From NCBI RefSeq assembly GCF_949987535.1, contig NC_080068.1:81369254-81433253 (forward strand): a stretch of 64,000 bases of DNA, written 5' to 3'. The stretch comes from Balaenoptera acutorostrata (lineage: Eukaryota > Chordata > Mammalia > Artiodactyla > Balaenopteridae). Shown piece by piece: positions 11,570 through 21,152 of the stretch. The stretch's first letter is position 1. Every line of letters begins with the position of its first letter. The notes under the pieces are model-generated. The model saw only the letters and a list, made by a program, of their open reading frames with translations. It had not been told where the DNA came from and searched no databases. The position numbers were made by a program, and so were the translations under genes.

Positions 11570-12873
11570 GATTCCATATATATGTGTTAGCATATTGTAT
11601 TTGTTTTTCTCTTCCTGGCTTACTTCACTCTGTATGACAGACTCTAGGTCCCTTCACCTCACTACAAATACCTCAATTTCGTTTCTTTTTATGGCTGAGT
11701 AACATTCCATTGTATATATGTGCCACATCTTCTTTATCCATTCATCTGTCGATGGACACTTAGGTTGCTTCCATGTCCTGGCTATTGTAAATAGAGCTGC
11801 AATGAACATTGAAATACCTGACTCTTTTTGAATTATGGGTTTCTCAGGGTATATGCCCAGTAATGGGATTGCTGGGTCGTATGGTAGTTCTACTTTTAGT
11901 TTTTTAAGGAACCTCCATACTGTCCTCCATAGTAGCTGAATCAATTTACATTCCCACCAACAGTGCAGGAGGGTTCCGTTTTCTCCACACCCTCTCCAGC
12001 ATTTACTGTCTGTAGATTTTTTGATGATGGCCATTCTGACTGGTGTGAGGTGATACCTCCATTGTAGTTTTGATTTGCATTTCTCTAATGATTAGTGATG
12101 TTGAACATCCTTTCATGTGTTCATTGGCTATCTGTATATCTTTTTGGAGAAATGTCTATTTAGGTCTTCTGCCCATTTTTGGATTGGGTTGTTTGTTTTT
12201 TTGATATTGAGCTGCATGAGCTGCTTGTAAATTTTGGAGATTAATCCTTTGTCAGTTGCTTCATTTGCAAATATTTTCTCCCATTCTGAGGGTTGTCGTT
12301 TCATCTTGTTTATGGTTTCCCTTGCTGTGCAAAAGCTTTTAAGTTTCATTAGGTCCCATTTGTTTATTTTTGTCTTTATTTCCATTTCTGTAGGAGGTGG
12401 GTCAAAAAGGACCTTGCTGTGATTTATGTCATAGAGTGTTCTGCCTATGTTTTCCTCTAAGAGTTTATAGTGTCTGGCCTTACATTTATGTCTTTAATCC
12501 ATTTTGAGTTTATTTTTGTGTATGGTGTTAGGGAGTGTTCTAATTTCATTATTTTACATGTATCTGTGGAGTTTAGGCAGCAACACTTATTGAAGAGGCT
12601 GTCTTTTCTCCATTGTATATTCTTGCCTCCTTTATCAAAGGTGACCATATGTGCATGAAAGCCATCTGGGCTTTCTATCCTGTTCCATTGATCTATATTT
12701 CTGTTTTGTGCCAGTACCATACTGTCTTGATTACTGTAGCTTTGTAGTATAGTCTGAAGTCTTTCCTCTTTGATTTCTTCAGTGATCTCTTGGTTATTTA
12801 GTAGTGTGTTGTGTAGCCTCCATGTGTTTGTATTTTTTACAGATTTTTTCCTGTAATTGATATCTAGTCTCAT
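11570..12873 (-). pseudogene. L1 ORF2 remnant: C-terminal part fused to endonuclease end by deletion
   Basis: Three open stretches carry ORF2 pieces. The 12,457-12,873 stretch joins the last ~35 residues of the endonuclease side (begins [10 protein letters not shown]) directly, in frame, to a region downstream of the polymerase domain ([11 protein letters not shown]). The reverse transcriptase core, including its FADD-type catalytic motif, is missing. The 12,128-12,385 stretch is the next portion ([16 protein letters not shown]). The 11,654-12,034 stretch holds the cysteine-rich segment ([19 protein letters not shown], a C-x3-C-x7-H-x4-C pattern) and the C-terminal tail. Stops and frameshifts separate the three, so no functional ORF2 protein can be made. 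Confidence 0.85.
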
Positions 12874-13590
12874 AGCGTTGTTGTCGAAAAGATACTTGAT
12901 ACGATTATAATTTTCTTAAATTCACCAAGCCTTGATTTGTGACCCAAGATATGATCTATCCTGGAGAATGTTCCATGAGCACTTGCGAAGAAAGTGTATT
13001 CTGTTGTTTTTGGATGGAATGTCTTATAAATATCAATTAAGTCCATCTTGTTTAATGTATCATTTAAAGCTTGTGTTTCCTTATTTATTTTCATTTTGGA
13101 TGATCTGTCCATTGGTGAAAGTGGGGTGTTAATATCCCCTACTATGATTGTGTTACTGTCAGTTTCCCCTTTTATGGCTGTTAGCATTTGCCTTATGTAT
13201 TGAGGTGCTCCTATGTTGGGTTCATAAATATTTACAATTGTTATATCTTCTTCTTGGATTGATCTGTTGATCATTATGTAGTGTCCTTCTTTGTGTCTTG
13301 TAATAGTCTTTATTTTAAAGTCTATTTTGTCTGATGTGAGAATTGCTACTCCAGCTTTCTTTTGATTTCCATCTGCATGGAATATCTTTTTCCATCCTCC
13401 CCTCATTTTCAGTCTGTATGTGTCCCTAGGTGTGAAGTGAGTCCTTTGTAGACAGCATATATATGGGTCTCGTTTTTGTATCCATTCAGCCAGTCTCTGT
13501 CACTTGGTGGAGCATTTAATCCATTTACATTTCAGGTAATTATCGATATGTATGTTCCTATTACCATTTTCTTAATTGTTTTGGTTTGTT
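12870..13590 (-). pseudogene. L1 ORF2 endonuclease domain remnant
   Basis: The 178-residue open stretch at 12,870-13,406 is the apurinic/apyrimidinic-type endonuclease of L1 ORF2 without its first part, which lies in the disrupted frame up to about 13,590. Landmarks: NIYEPN near residue 58 (usually NIYAPN), VGDINTPLS near residue 88, where the D and N of the GDxNT motif are kept but the usual F is I, and SRIDHILGHK near residue 148. The frame fails just before the C-terminal S-D-x motif, where a single-base frameshift near 12,875 moves the rest into the next frame. The family nicks target DNA at TT/AAAA-like sites to prime reverse transcription. This copy is dead. Confidence 0.85.
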
Positions 13591-13599
13591 ATTGTAGGT

Positions 13600-14513
13600 C
13601 TTCACCTTCTCTTTTGTTTCCTGCCTAGAGAAGTTCCTTTAGCATTTGCTGTAAAGCTGGTGTGGTGGTGCTGAATTCTCTTAGCTTTTGCTTGTCTGTA
13701 AAGCTTTTAATTTCTCAGTTGAATCTGAATGAGATCCTTGCAGGGTAGAGTAATCTTGGTTGTAGATTCTTCTCTTTCATCACTTTAAATATGTCCTGCC
13801 ACTCCCTTCTGGCTTGCAGAGTTTCGTCTGAAAGATCAGCTGTTAACTTTATGGGGATTTCCATGTGTGTTATTTGTTGTTTTTCCCTTGCTGCTTTTAA
13901 TATTTTTTATTTGTGTTTAATTTTTGATAGTTTGATTAACATGTGTCTTGGCGTGTTTCTCCTTGGATTTATCCTTCATGGACTCTCTGCACTTCCTGGA
14001 CTTGATTGACTATTTCCTTTCCCATATTAGAGAAGTTTACAACTATAATGTCTTCAAATATTTTCTCAGTCCCTTTCTTTTTCTCTTCTTCTTCTGAGAC
14101 CCCTATAATTTGAATGTTGTTGCACTGAATGTTGTCCCAGAGTTTTCTAAGACTGTCCACAATTCTTTTCATTCTTTTTTCTTTATTCTTCTCTGTGGTA
14201 GTTATTTCGACTATTTTATCTTCCAGGTCACTTATCCGTTTTTCTGCCTCAGTTATTCTGCTATTGATTCCTTCTAGAGAATTTTTAATTTCATTTATTA
14301 TGTTGTTCATCGTTTGTTTGCCCTTTAGTTCTTCTAGTTCCTTGTTAAACGTTTCTTGTATTTTCTCCATTCTATTTCCAAGATTTTGGATCATCTTTAC
14401 TACAATTACTCTCAATTCTTTTTCAGGTAGACTGCCTATTTCCACTTCTTTGTTTGGTCTGGTGGGTTTTTACCTTGCTTCTTCATCTGCTGTGTGTTTC
14501 TCTGTCTTCTCAT
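13600..14513 (-). pseudogene. L1 ORF1 remnant
   Basis: ORF1p is the RNA-binding trimeric chaperone of the L1 particle. The ATG is at 14,513, beginning MRRQRNTQQMKKQ, a start typical of cetartiodactyl L1 ORF1. A one-base frameshift after about 22 codons moves the reading into the frame of the 158-residue open stretch at 13,969-14,445. That stretch carries a long heptad-rich coiled coil (residues ~15-85, with ITEAEKRISDLEDK), then the start of the RRM (NIQIIGVSEEEEKKKGTEKIFEDI). A second frameshift near 13,970 ends it, and the C-terminal domain continues, decayed, to about 13,600. Confidence 0.85.
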
Positions 14514-16666
14514 TTTGCTTAATTTACTGTGTTTGGGGTCTCCTTTTCACGGGCTGCAGGGTCGTAGTTCCCCTTGTTTTTGGTGTCTGCCCCCAGTGGC
14601 TGAGGTTGGTTCAGTGGGTTGTGTAGGCTTCCTGGTGGGAGGGGACTAGTGCCTGTGTTCTGGTGGATGAGGCTGGGTCTTGTCTTTCTGATGGGCAGGA
14701 CCACATCTCGTCGTGTGTTTTGGGGTGTCTGTGACCTTATTATGATTTTAGGCAGCCTCTTTGCTAATGGGTGGGATTGTGTTCTTGTCTTGCTAGTTGT
14801 TTCACGTAGGGTGTCCAGCACTGAAGCTTGCTGGTCATTGAGTTGAGCTGGTTCTTAGCGTTGAGGTGGTGATCTCTGGGAGAGCTTTTGCTGTAAGATA
14901 TTACATGGAGCTGGGAGGTCTCTGGTGGGCCAATGTCTGAACTTGGCTCTCCCATCTCAGAGGCACAGGACTGATACCCGGCTGGAGCACCAAGACCCTA
15001 ACAACCACACGGCTTGGAAGAAAAGGGAGAAAAATAGAAAGAAGAAGAAAAAATAAAGTTATTAAAATAAAAAAAATTACTAAAAATGAAAAATTTTTAA
15101 AGTATTAAAAGAAGAAAGAAGAGAGCAACCAATCCAAAAAACAAATCCACCAATTTTAACAAGTGCTAAACACTAAACTAAAAAAAAAAAAAAAAAACCA
15201 GACAGAGAGAACCCTAGGACAAATGGTAAAAGCAAAGCTATACAGACAAAATCACACAGAGAAGCATACACATACACACTCAGAAAAAGAGAAAAAGGAA
15301 AAATATATATATATATCTACATATATATATATAAAAAGGAAGAGAGCAACCAAATCAATAAACAAATCTATCAAGGAAAATAAACTTTAAATGCTAAAGT
15401 AAGATAAAGATAAACCAGAAAAAAATTAGATGCAGAACATAAACCCAAAGTCTACAGTTGCTCCCGAAGTTCACTGCCTCAATTTTGGGATGATTCGTTT
15501 TCTCCTCCGGTATGCCACAGATGCAGGGTACATCAAATTGATTTTAGAGATTTATTCCGCTGCTCCTGAGGCTGCTGGGAGAGATTTCCCTTTCTCTTCT
15601 TTGTTCGCACAGGTCCTGGGATTGAGCTTTGGGTTCGGCCCCGCCTCTGCGTTTAGGTCACCTGAGAGAGTCTGTTCTTCACTCAGACAGGAGGGGGTTA
15701 AAGGAGCAGCTGATTCGTGGGCTCTGGCTCACTCAGGCTAGGGGGAGGGAGGGGTACAGAATGCAGGGCGAGCCTGCTGTGGCAGAGCCCGGCGTGACGT
15801 TGCACCAGCCTGATGCACGCTGTGCGTTCTCTTGGGGAAGTTGTCCCTGGATCACGGGACCCTGGCAGTGGCGGGCTGCACAGGCTCCCGGGTGGGGAGG
15901 TGTAGATAGTGACCTGTGCTTGCACACAGGCTTCTTGGTGGCTGCAGCAGCAGCCTTAGCGTCTCATGCCCGGCTCTGGTGTCCACGCTAATAACCACAG
16001 CTCACACCCGTCTCTGGAGCTCGTTTAGGCAGTGCTCTGAATCCCCTGTCCTCGCGTACCCCAAAACAATGGTCTCTTGCCTCTTGGCAGGTCCAGACTT
16101 TTTCCCGGACTCCCTCCCGGCTAGCCGTGGCGCACTAGCCCCCTTCAGGCTGTGTTCACGCAGCCAACCCCAGTCCTCTCCCTGGGATCTGACCTCCGAA
16201 GCCAGAGCCTCAGCTCCTAGCCCCCGCCCGCCCCGGCGGGTGAGCAGACAAGCCTCTTGGGCTGGTGAGTGCTGGTCGGCACCGATCCTGTCTGTGCGGG
16301 AATCTCTCCGCTTTGCCCTCTGCACCCCTGTTGCTGCACTCTCCTCTGTGGCTTCGAAGCTCCCCACCTCCGCCACCCGCCATATCCACCAGTGAAGGGG
16401 CTTCCTAGTGTGTGGAAACCTTTCCTCCTTCACAGCTCCCTCCCAGATGTACAGGTCCCGTCCATATTCTTTTGTCTCTGTTTTTTCTTTTTGCCCTACC
16501 CAGGTACGAGGGGAGTTTCTTGCCTTTTGGGAGGTCTGAGGTCTTCTGCCAGCATTCAGTAGGTGTTCTGTAGGAGTTGCTCCACATGTAGATGTATTTC
16601 TGATGTATTTGTGGGGAGGAAGGTGATCTCCATGTCTTACTCCTCCACCATCTTGATGGCTCCCCC
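14514..16666 (-). promoter_or_regulatory. L1 5' UTR with internal promoter region
   Basis: A 2.15-kb 5' UTR. The outer part (about 15,430-16,666) is GC- and CpG-rich compared with everything around it, as expected for an L1 internal RNA polymerase II promoter. An A-rich block (15,005-15,440) containing short AT and ATATAC repeats sits in the middle, and a second GC-richer section leads to the ORF1 ATG. The open frames in this block, including 245 codons at 16,002-16,739 on the - strand and 159 codons at 15,916-16,395 on the + strand, are a by-product of low stop frequency in GC-rich DNA. Promoter activity today is inference only. Confidence 0.7.
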
Positions 16667-16819
16667 TAGGATGATTCTTATACAGCATAATTTGGATTGT
16701 GGTTTGAAAAATTAGATAACCATTAGCAATCTCTTCCAAACTGAATTTCTTTTTTCCAAATTATTCTGACTATTATTACGAACAATAATTGTTATAGTAA
16801 TTTTTTAATAACAACAAGT

Positions 16820-16934
16820 GGCATATATCAAGGACTCTCCATGTGTAAGGTGCTGGAATAAATGTTCTATGAATATGGTCTGATTAAATCCCCATAATAA
16901 CCTGATTAGCTAGATTTCATTATTATCCACATTT
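16820..16934 (+). repeat. MIR fragment, left half, split by a SINE
   Basis: A MIR-like order is visible (CAAGGACTCTCCATGTGTAAGGTGCTG, then TTAAATCCCCATAATAACC, then ATTATCCACATTT). It is interrupted at 16,935 by a CHR SINE and resumes after 17,260 for a short distance (ACATATAAAAATAATAATTAGGG). Confidence 0.55.
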
Positions 16935-17260
16935 AAAATTTTTTTAAAAATTTTTTAAAAAAATTAATTAATTTATTTATTTTTGGCTGTGTTGGGTCTT
17001 CGTTTCTGTGCGAGGGCTTTCTCTAGTTGCGGCGAGCGGGGGCCACTCTTCATCGTGGTGCGCGGGCCTCTCACTGTCGCGGCCTCTCTTGTTGTGGAGC
17101 ACAAGCTCCAGACGCGCAGACTCAGTAATTGTGGCTCATGGGCCCAGTTGCTCCGTGGCATGTGGGATCTTCCCAGACCAGGGCTCGAACCTGTGTCCCC
17201 GGCATTAGCAGGCAGATTCTTAACCACTGCGCCACCAGGGAAGCCCCATTATCCACATTT
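16922..17260 (-). mobile_element. CHR-type tRNA-derived SINE with TSD
   Basis: Read in reverse this is a CHR-family SINE. Its head GGGCTTCCCTGGTGGCGCAG lies at about 17,228-17,247. The pol III A box lies there and the B box (GGTTCGAGCCC) at about 17,182-17,192. It then has a GC-rich tRNA-unrelated body and an (AAATA)n-like tail at 16,935-16,980. The 13-bp direct repeat ATTATCCACATTT at 16,922-16,934 and 17,248-17,260 is the TSD. CHR SINEs mark Cetacea, hippos and ruminants. They are moved by L1 proteins. The copy is moderately diverged. Confidence 0.9.
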
Positions 17261-17294
17261 TACATATAAAAATAATAATTAGGGAGAGATATCA

Positions 17295-17490
17295 TTTGTT
17301 TACTAAATGCCTGGCCCATTATTAAGTCCTTCACATGGATTTAATCCTCATAATACTTTTATGAGGTGGAAAGTATTCTTCTTTCCATTTTGCAGATGAG
17401 GAAATTAACACTTAGAAAAATGAAGTAGCTACTTATAGTTTCGAAGTTATGTAGCTGGCACTCACACCTATATTTTTCTGTCACGAAATC
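17295..17490 (+). repeat. MIR SINE fragment
   Basis: A classical MIR order: TAAATGCCTGGCCCATTATTAAGTCCTTCACATGG, TTAATCCTCATAATA, TTTTGCAGATGAGGAAATTAACACTTAGAAA, GTAGCTGGCA. A second MIR copy, separate from the one at 16,820. Confidence 0.75.
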
Positions 17491-18759
17491 TAGTATCTAA
17501 CATAATAATCATTTGTTATGCTTTCCTGGTATTAGTGGTACATTAAAAAATTAGGGTGATTGTGAGTGAACATAAGTGCCTTTCCTCATAACAAAAAGAT
17601 AACAATAAACCCTTTCCAAGCAAATTTTTTCCTTTTTAACATTAAATCTCTGGTAGAAACACCTTTCTTAGAAATGTACTCTATCTTTACATGATCTCTC
17701 CTCTTTCCTCTCTACCTTCCTACCCCTCCCACCAGGGGCTTCAGAGTAGATAGTGGAGAAAGTGAGAGAGCATGGAATAAAAGGAAATGTTAACCAGTAA
17801 GAGTTAGATTTTAAGGTCCTGTCAGCAAGTACAAAAGGTGAAAAGCAGCATTTGCTCTGGCAAGTCAGAAGTGCTTATTTTTTCTCGTCACACTGTCTTC
17901 ACCCCCTCTTCCAGGCTTCATCTCAAAGTGTCCCCATTAGAAACACCTGGGAGCAGCTGGTGTTTCAATATGCGGTGCTGGAACAGACTTTAATTTATTA
18001 AACCAAGATTGCTGCTTGATCCTTTTTGTCTCATTGACACATTTCAACTGTTGATAAAAATCATGCATTTGACTTGCCATTTATTGTTCAGTGTCCCCTC
18101 TGTCATTCTTCACAGAGAGAGCAGAGTTATAGGTAGCACAACAGTAAATATAAAAATGGATTTATCTTTTGCATTCTAGAGGTGTTCTGTTGAAATGAGC
18201 AGCTTAAAAATTTGCATATGTATAGCTAACAGCATATGCCCTCATGTTCTGGTGTAAAAGATGGATAAATTAGTCAATGATAATCCATCATTAATAAATA
18301 CTGAGACTGCATTTATTAAGTCAGTTGTAAAATGAAATGACCACAGAAGGCAGACCTATGACTGAAATGGATAAAGTGAGACAGTATAAGAGATGGTAGG
18401 GAGTGGTGGGGAGTGTGGTCTAAATCTGAGCATATGTGCTTTTCTCTGAATCTAGTGCTCATGACTCCACTCCAGCAGACTTTTGCTACACGAAAATTTG
18501 GGCTCAGTGTAGCCAGATGCTATGATTTATAAGAGGAGCCGGAAATCCATATTTTCGAGTGAAATCTTCCTGACTTTAAAATGTTGGCAAATTTCTTCCT
18601 TCTTTTCTTAAATACTATTCAGGCTGCTCATATGTTACCTCACTTATAGTAGATGGATATTGATTTCAGAATGTGGAAAGCTTTGTGGTAATTTATATTC
18701 CACTCTATTTAGGGGCGCTTTTATGGAAGTTTGCTACACCTCAGCTTTTGACCTAACAC
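17491..18759. other. Unassigned intergenic DNA
   Basis: No gene or clear repeat. A short stretch near 17,935-17,990 (AGAAACACCTGGGAGCAGC) vaguely resembles a MER5 fragment but is too short to call. Confidence 0.45.
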
Positions 18760-18885
18760 TTGAGTGGGTACCAATCAGGGAGCCTGTTGCAAATTCATAA
18801 CCACAGAAATTACAATTCAGTAGGACTGAGGTAGGACCCAGGAATTCTGCTATGGATGACACAGTGAAAATACTTTGAACATAGA
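18760..18885 (-). repeat. Possible MER5-type hAT fragment
   Basis: The order AGGGAGCCTGTTGCAAATTC, ATTCAGTAGGACTGAGGTAGGACCCAGGAATTCTGC resembles MER5 elements read in reverse. The ends are not defined and divergence is high. Confidence 0.45.
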
Positions 18886-18911
18886 AAGTGAGAGGAAGGA
18901 ACCCATTCGAT

Positions 18912-19132
18912 CAGGGGATGGCAGTCTATGGTCCATCTGCCAAATCCAGCCTGCTGCCTGTTTTTATAAATAAAGATTTATTGGGATACAGCCACAACCA
19001 TTTGTTCACATATTGTCTGTGGCTGTATCATGCGACAAGGCCGAAGTGAATAGCTGAGATAGAGACTGTATGACCCTCAAAGCCTAAAATGATTATCATC
19101 TGGTCCTTTACATAAAAGTTTGCTGATTTCTG
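18912..19132 (+). mobile_element. hAT-Charlie MITE (MER58-like)
   Basis: A 221-bp element beginning CAGGGGATGGCAG and ending TTTGCTGATTTCTG. Internal phrases (AAATCCAGCCTGCTGCCTGTTTTT, TAAATAAAGATTTATTGGGATACAGCCAC, CAAAGCCTAAAATGATTATCATCTGG) belong to a common non-autonomous hAT family, which I recall as MER58. Flanking 8-mers CATTCGAT and CATTAGAC agree at 5 of 8, consistent with a decayed hAT target duplication. Confidence 0.7.
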
Positions 19133-19759
19133 CATTAGACAAAATAGGTCCTATGTCTCTAAACCTCAATAAAAGCTTGACTCCTCAGTATTACTTGGGT
19201 TCATAAAAACAATGTAAAAAGAGCCACATTACTGGTGGTATTGATTTATAATTCAGTTTAGTCCAAACTATTTCTCCTAAGCAAAGACTATCTTGTTGCT
19301 ATGACAACAGATACATAAAGCTATGTAGAGGAGAAGAAAAGAAAAAGGCAACAAAAACATATTAAATGTTAGACCAGAGAAAAGGACAGTGAAAGCCTTG
19401 TGATTTGGCTTTGACTTGCAGGGGTGTAAATACAAGCAAGTGCCTGTTCTCCGCCATAGGTGAGACAGTCACATGTGACTCTGAGGATCCCTGCCTCTCC
19501 AATAGGCTATCCCCTGTTCCGGTCTCTGCAAACGCCATCTGTGTGTACGGAGGAAACGAATGCACAAATAAATGAGTCATATGCCAGAGCTTTTCACTTG
19601 TTAGTCGTGTAGATAATAGGTTTATGGAGGATTTAAAAATAGATCAATGTTGAATTTCACTTACCTTATCCTAAATATATACCAATCTTATTATGACTGC
19701 ATAGTCCCACAGAATCTGAGTAGCTTTTCTATTTGTTACTTCATTAACAGTCCTGTAGG
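19133..19759. other. Unassigned intergenic DNA
   Basis: Nothing recognised. A palindromic CTTGTTGCTATGACAACAG-like site near 19,291 resembles an RFX X-box but is a single short motif. Confidence 0.4.
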
Positions 19760-20575
19760 CCAGCTACTCTATTGTTCCCATCTTTGTAAATGGCACAAAC
19801 ATTCACCCTTTTCCAAAGGCCAAAACTCCCAGAGTCAAACTTCATTTCCCCCTTTCTGTCTCAGATCACATCCATATAACCCCTTCACGCTAGCACTCTG
19901 ACCCAAGCCATTTTCATCTCCTGTCAGGCCTCCTGTGGTCTCCTGCCTGCATGCTTGCCTGCACACAATAGTTTCCACCTGCAGCCAGAGTTCCATTTTT
20001 AAATACATAGATCAGGTTAAGTCATGGCCAAGCTCAAAACCCCTTCATCAATATCATCCTGTCACACTCAGTTAAAAATCCAAAATCCTTCCCATGGCCT
20101 ACAAAGCCCCATAGGTTTGGTCTCCGAGGATATCTCTGTCTTCATTTCCTACTGCTCAGCCCTTCTTTACTCCTCTCCATCCATCCTGCCCATCTTCCTG
20201 CTTTTCAGATGCCCAGACATGCTGAATACTTTCCTGCCTCAGGGTCTTTGGACTTGCTATTTCCCTTACGCAGGAAATTTCTTCCTACAGTCCTTTTCTT
20301 GCCTCTCTCTCCCTTCTTATTCATGTCCTCTCCAGGGGGACCTTCCCTGATCATCCTTCAATCTATACCCACTTTTCCTGCATTGTTTTTCTTTATGGCA
20401 TTTATCATCACATGAAACCCCATTATACAGTCACTTGTTGACAAATTGTCACTGTATCCCACTCAGCTGTAACCTTTGTGAGGGCAGAGAACTTGTCTGT
20501 GTTTTTTCCTGTTTTATCCACAGCACCCAGAAAAAGCAGGATAGAGTAGGTGCTATATTTTTACTAAATGAAAGG
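19760..20575 (+). repeat. L2 LINE 3' part
   Basis: A sense L2: C/T-rich reading through CATTTTCATCTCCTGTCAGGCC, CTTCCCATGGCCTACAAAGCCCC, CTTTGGACTTGCTATTTCCCTTACGCAGGAA, CCTTCCCTGATCATCC, then the L2 tail order TGTGAGGGCAGAGAACTTGTCTG, CACAGCACCCAG, AGTAGGTGCTATATTTTTACTAAATGAA. These are the hallmarks of the L2 3' UTR. It has no usable coding frame. Confidence 0.8.
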
Positions 20576-20779
20576 ATTAACGGGTATAATGTCCAAGATT
20601 GAATTTTGACTGACTTTACTGTTTTTGTTTGGTTTTTTTTTGCAAGATTTTAAGATACCAAGATCTTATACCCTGGGCCTGAGAGAACCAATAACTTCAT
20701 TTCATGCAGAGAAAGATATTCTGAGTTAGGCATCTAAAGTCTACAAGAAGATTAAATAGAATAGAAAATTCTCAACATT

Positions 20780-20802
20780 AAAAAAAAAAAAAAAAAAAAA
20801 AA
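20780..20802 (+). repeat. Long A-run (A23)
   Basis: A 23-base adenine run preceded by an ATTAAA about 30 bases upstream. It could be the tail of a retrocopy, but I find no convincing TSD or recognisable body upstream, so it is listed as a simple repeat. Confidence 0.7.
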
Positions 20803-21128
20803 GAATTCCAGGCCAGATTATATAGGCTAATCCTAAAAAGAAAAAAGTAAAGACGCGAAGTCTGAGTGGTCTGATCAGCAGAAAAGCCAGGTGGGACCGC
20901 AGTCCTTGGGGCACTATATAGGTCAATGGCCACGCTGGGCCATGCACTTCAGTCTGCTCCTTCCTCAACAATTGCCTGCTCCGCCCTTTGCTAACCCTTG
21001 ATAACTTTAGTTTCAGAGTTTATCCAAATGTGGCTGGTCATTTTCACAAACAGGTGAGAAGCATGAGGTAGAATGAGGTGAAGGAATGTAACTGGATTAC
21101 TGTAAAAAGTCTCTTGCTACTCATCAAA

Positions 21129-21152
21129 ACACACACACACACACACACACAC
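21129..21152. repeat. (AC)n microsatellite
   Basis: Uninterrupted AC dinucleotide run of 12 units. Confidence 0.95.

Larger units (their letters stand above)
11008..16679 (-). mobile_element. L1 with complete 5' end, internal RT deletion and 3' transduction
   Basis: Read on the - strand, this L1 starts at about 16,666 (GGGGGAGCCATCAAGATGG) with a ~2.15-kb 5' UTR. It continues through ORF1 (~14,513-13,600), an endonuclease region (~13,406-12,870), an ORF2 C-terminal region and the 3' UTR to its A-tail at 11,190-11,197. After that come 160 bp of non-L1 DNA and a second A-tail (11,019-11,029). A perfect 13-bp TSD, TAGGATGATTCTT, lies at 11,008-11,020 and 16,667-16,679, so one insertion event delivered everything between. 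Compared with the L1 remnants at 42.6-49.6 kb it lacks about 1.7 kb of ORF2 at a junction near 12,760. The length of 5.65 kb is therefore below the ~7.2 kb I estimate for an intact copy. Frameshifts and stops in ORF1 and the endonuclease mean it is not autonomous. Confidence 0.9.

Noticed and set aside
14129..14626. 165-codon + strand open frame rich in S, F, L, I
   Set aside because: It is the antisense shadow of the L1 ORF1 coiled coil; the hydrophobic look comes from reading A-rich coding DNA in reverse.
16002..16739. 245-codon open frame on the - strand and overlapping 159-codon frame on the + strand (15,916-16,395)
   Set aside because: Both lie in the GC-rich 5' UTR of the L1. The longer one runs beyond the L1 end into flanking DNA, and no domain is visible. 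Low stop frequency in GC-rich DNA explains them.
17182..17247. tRNA-like pol III A and B boxes
   Set aside because: Part of the CHR SINE, which descends from a tRNA; no folded tRNA gene is present.
19283..19310. X-box-like palindrome (GTTGCTATGACAAC)
   Set aside because: A single short motif with no promoter, exon or conservation evidence visible.
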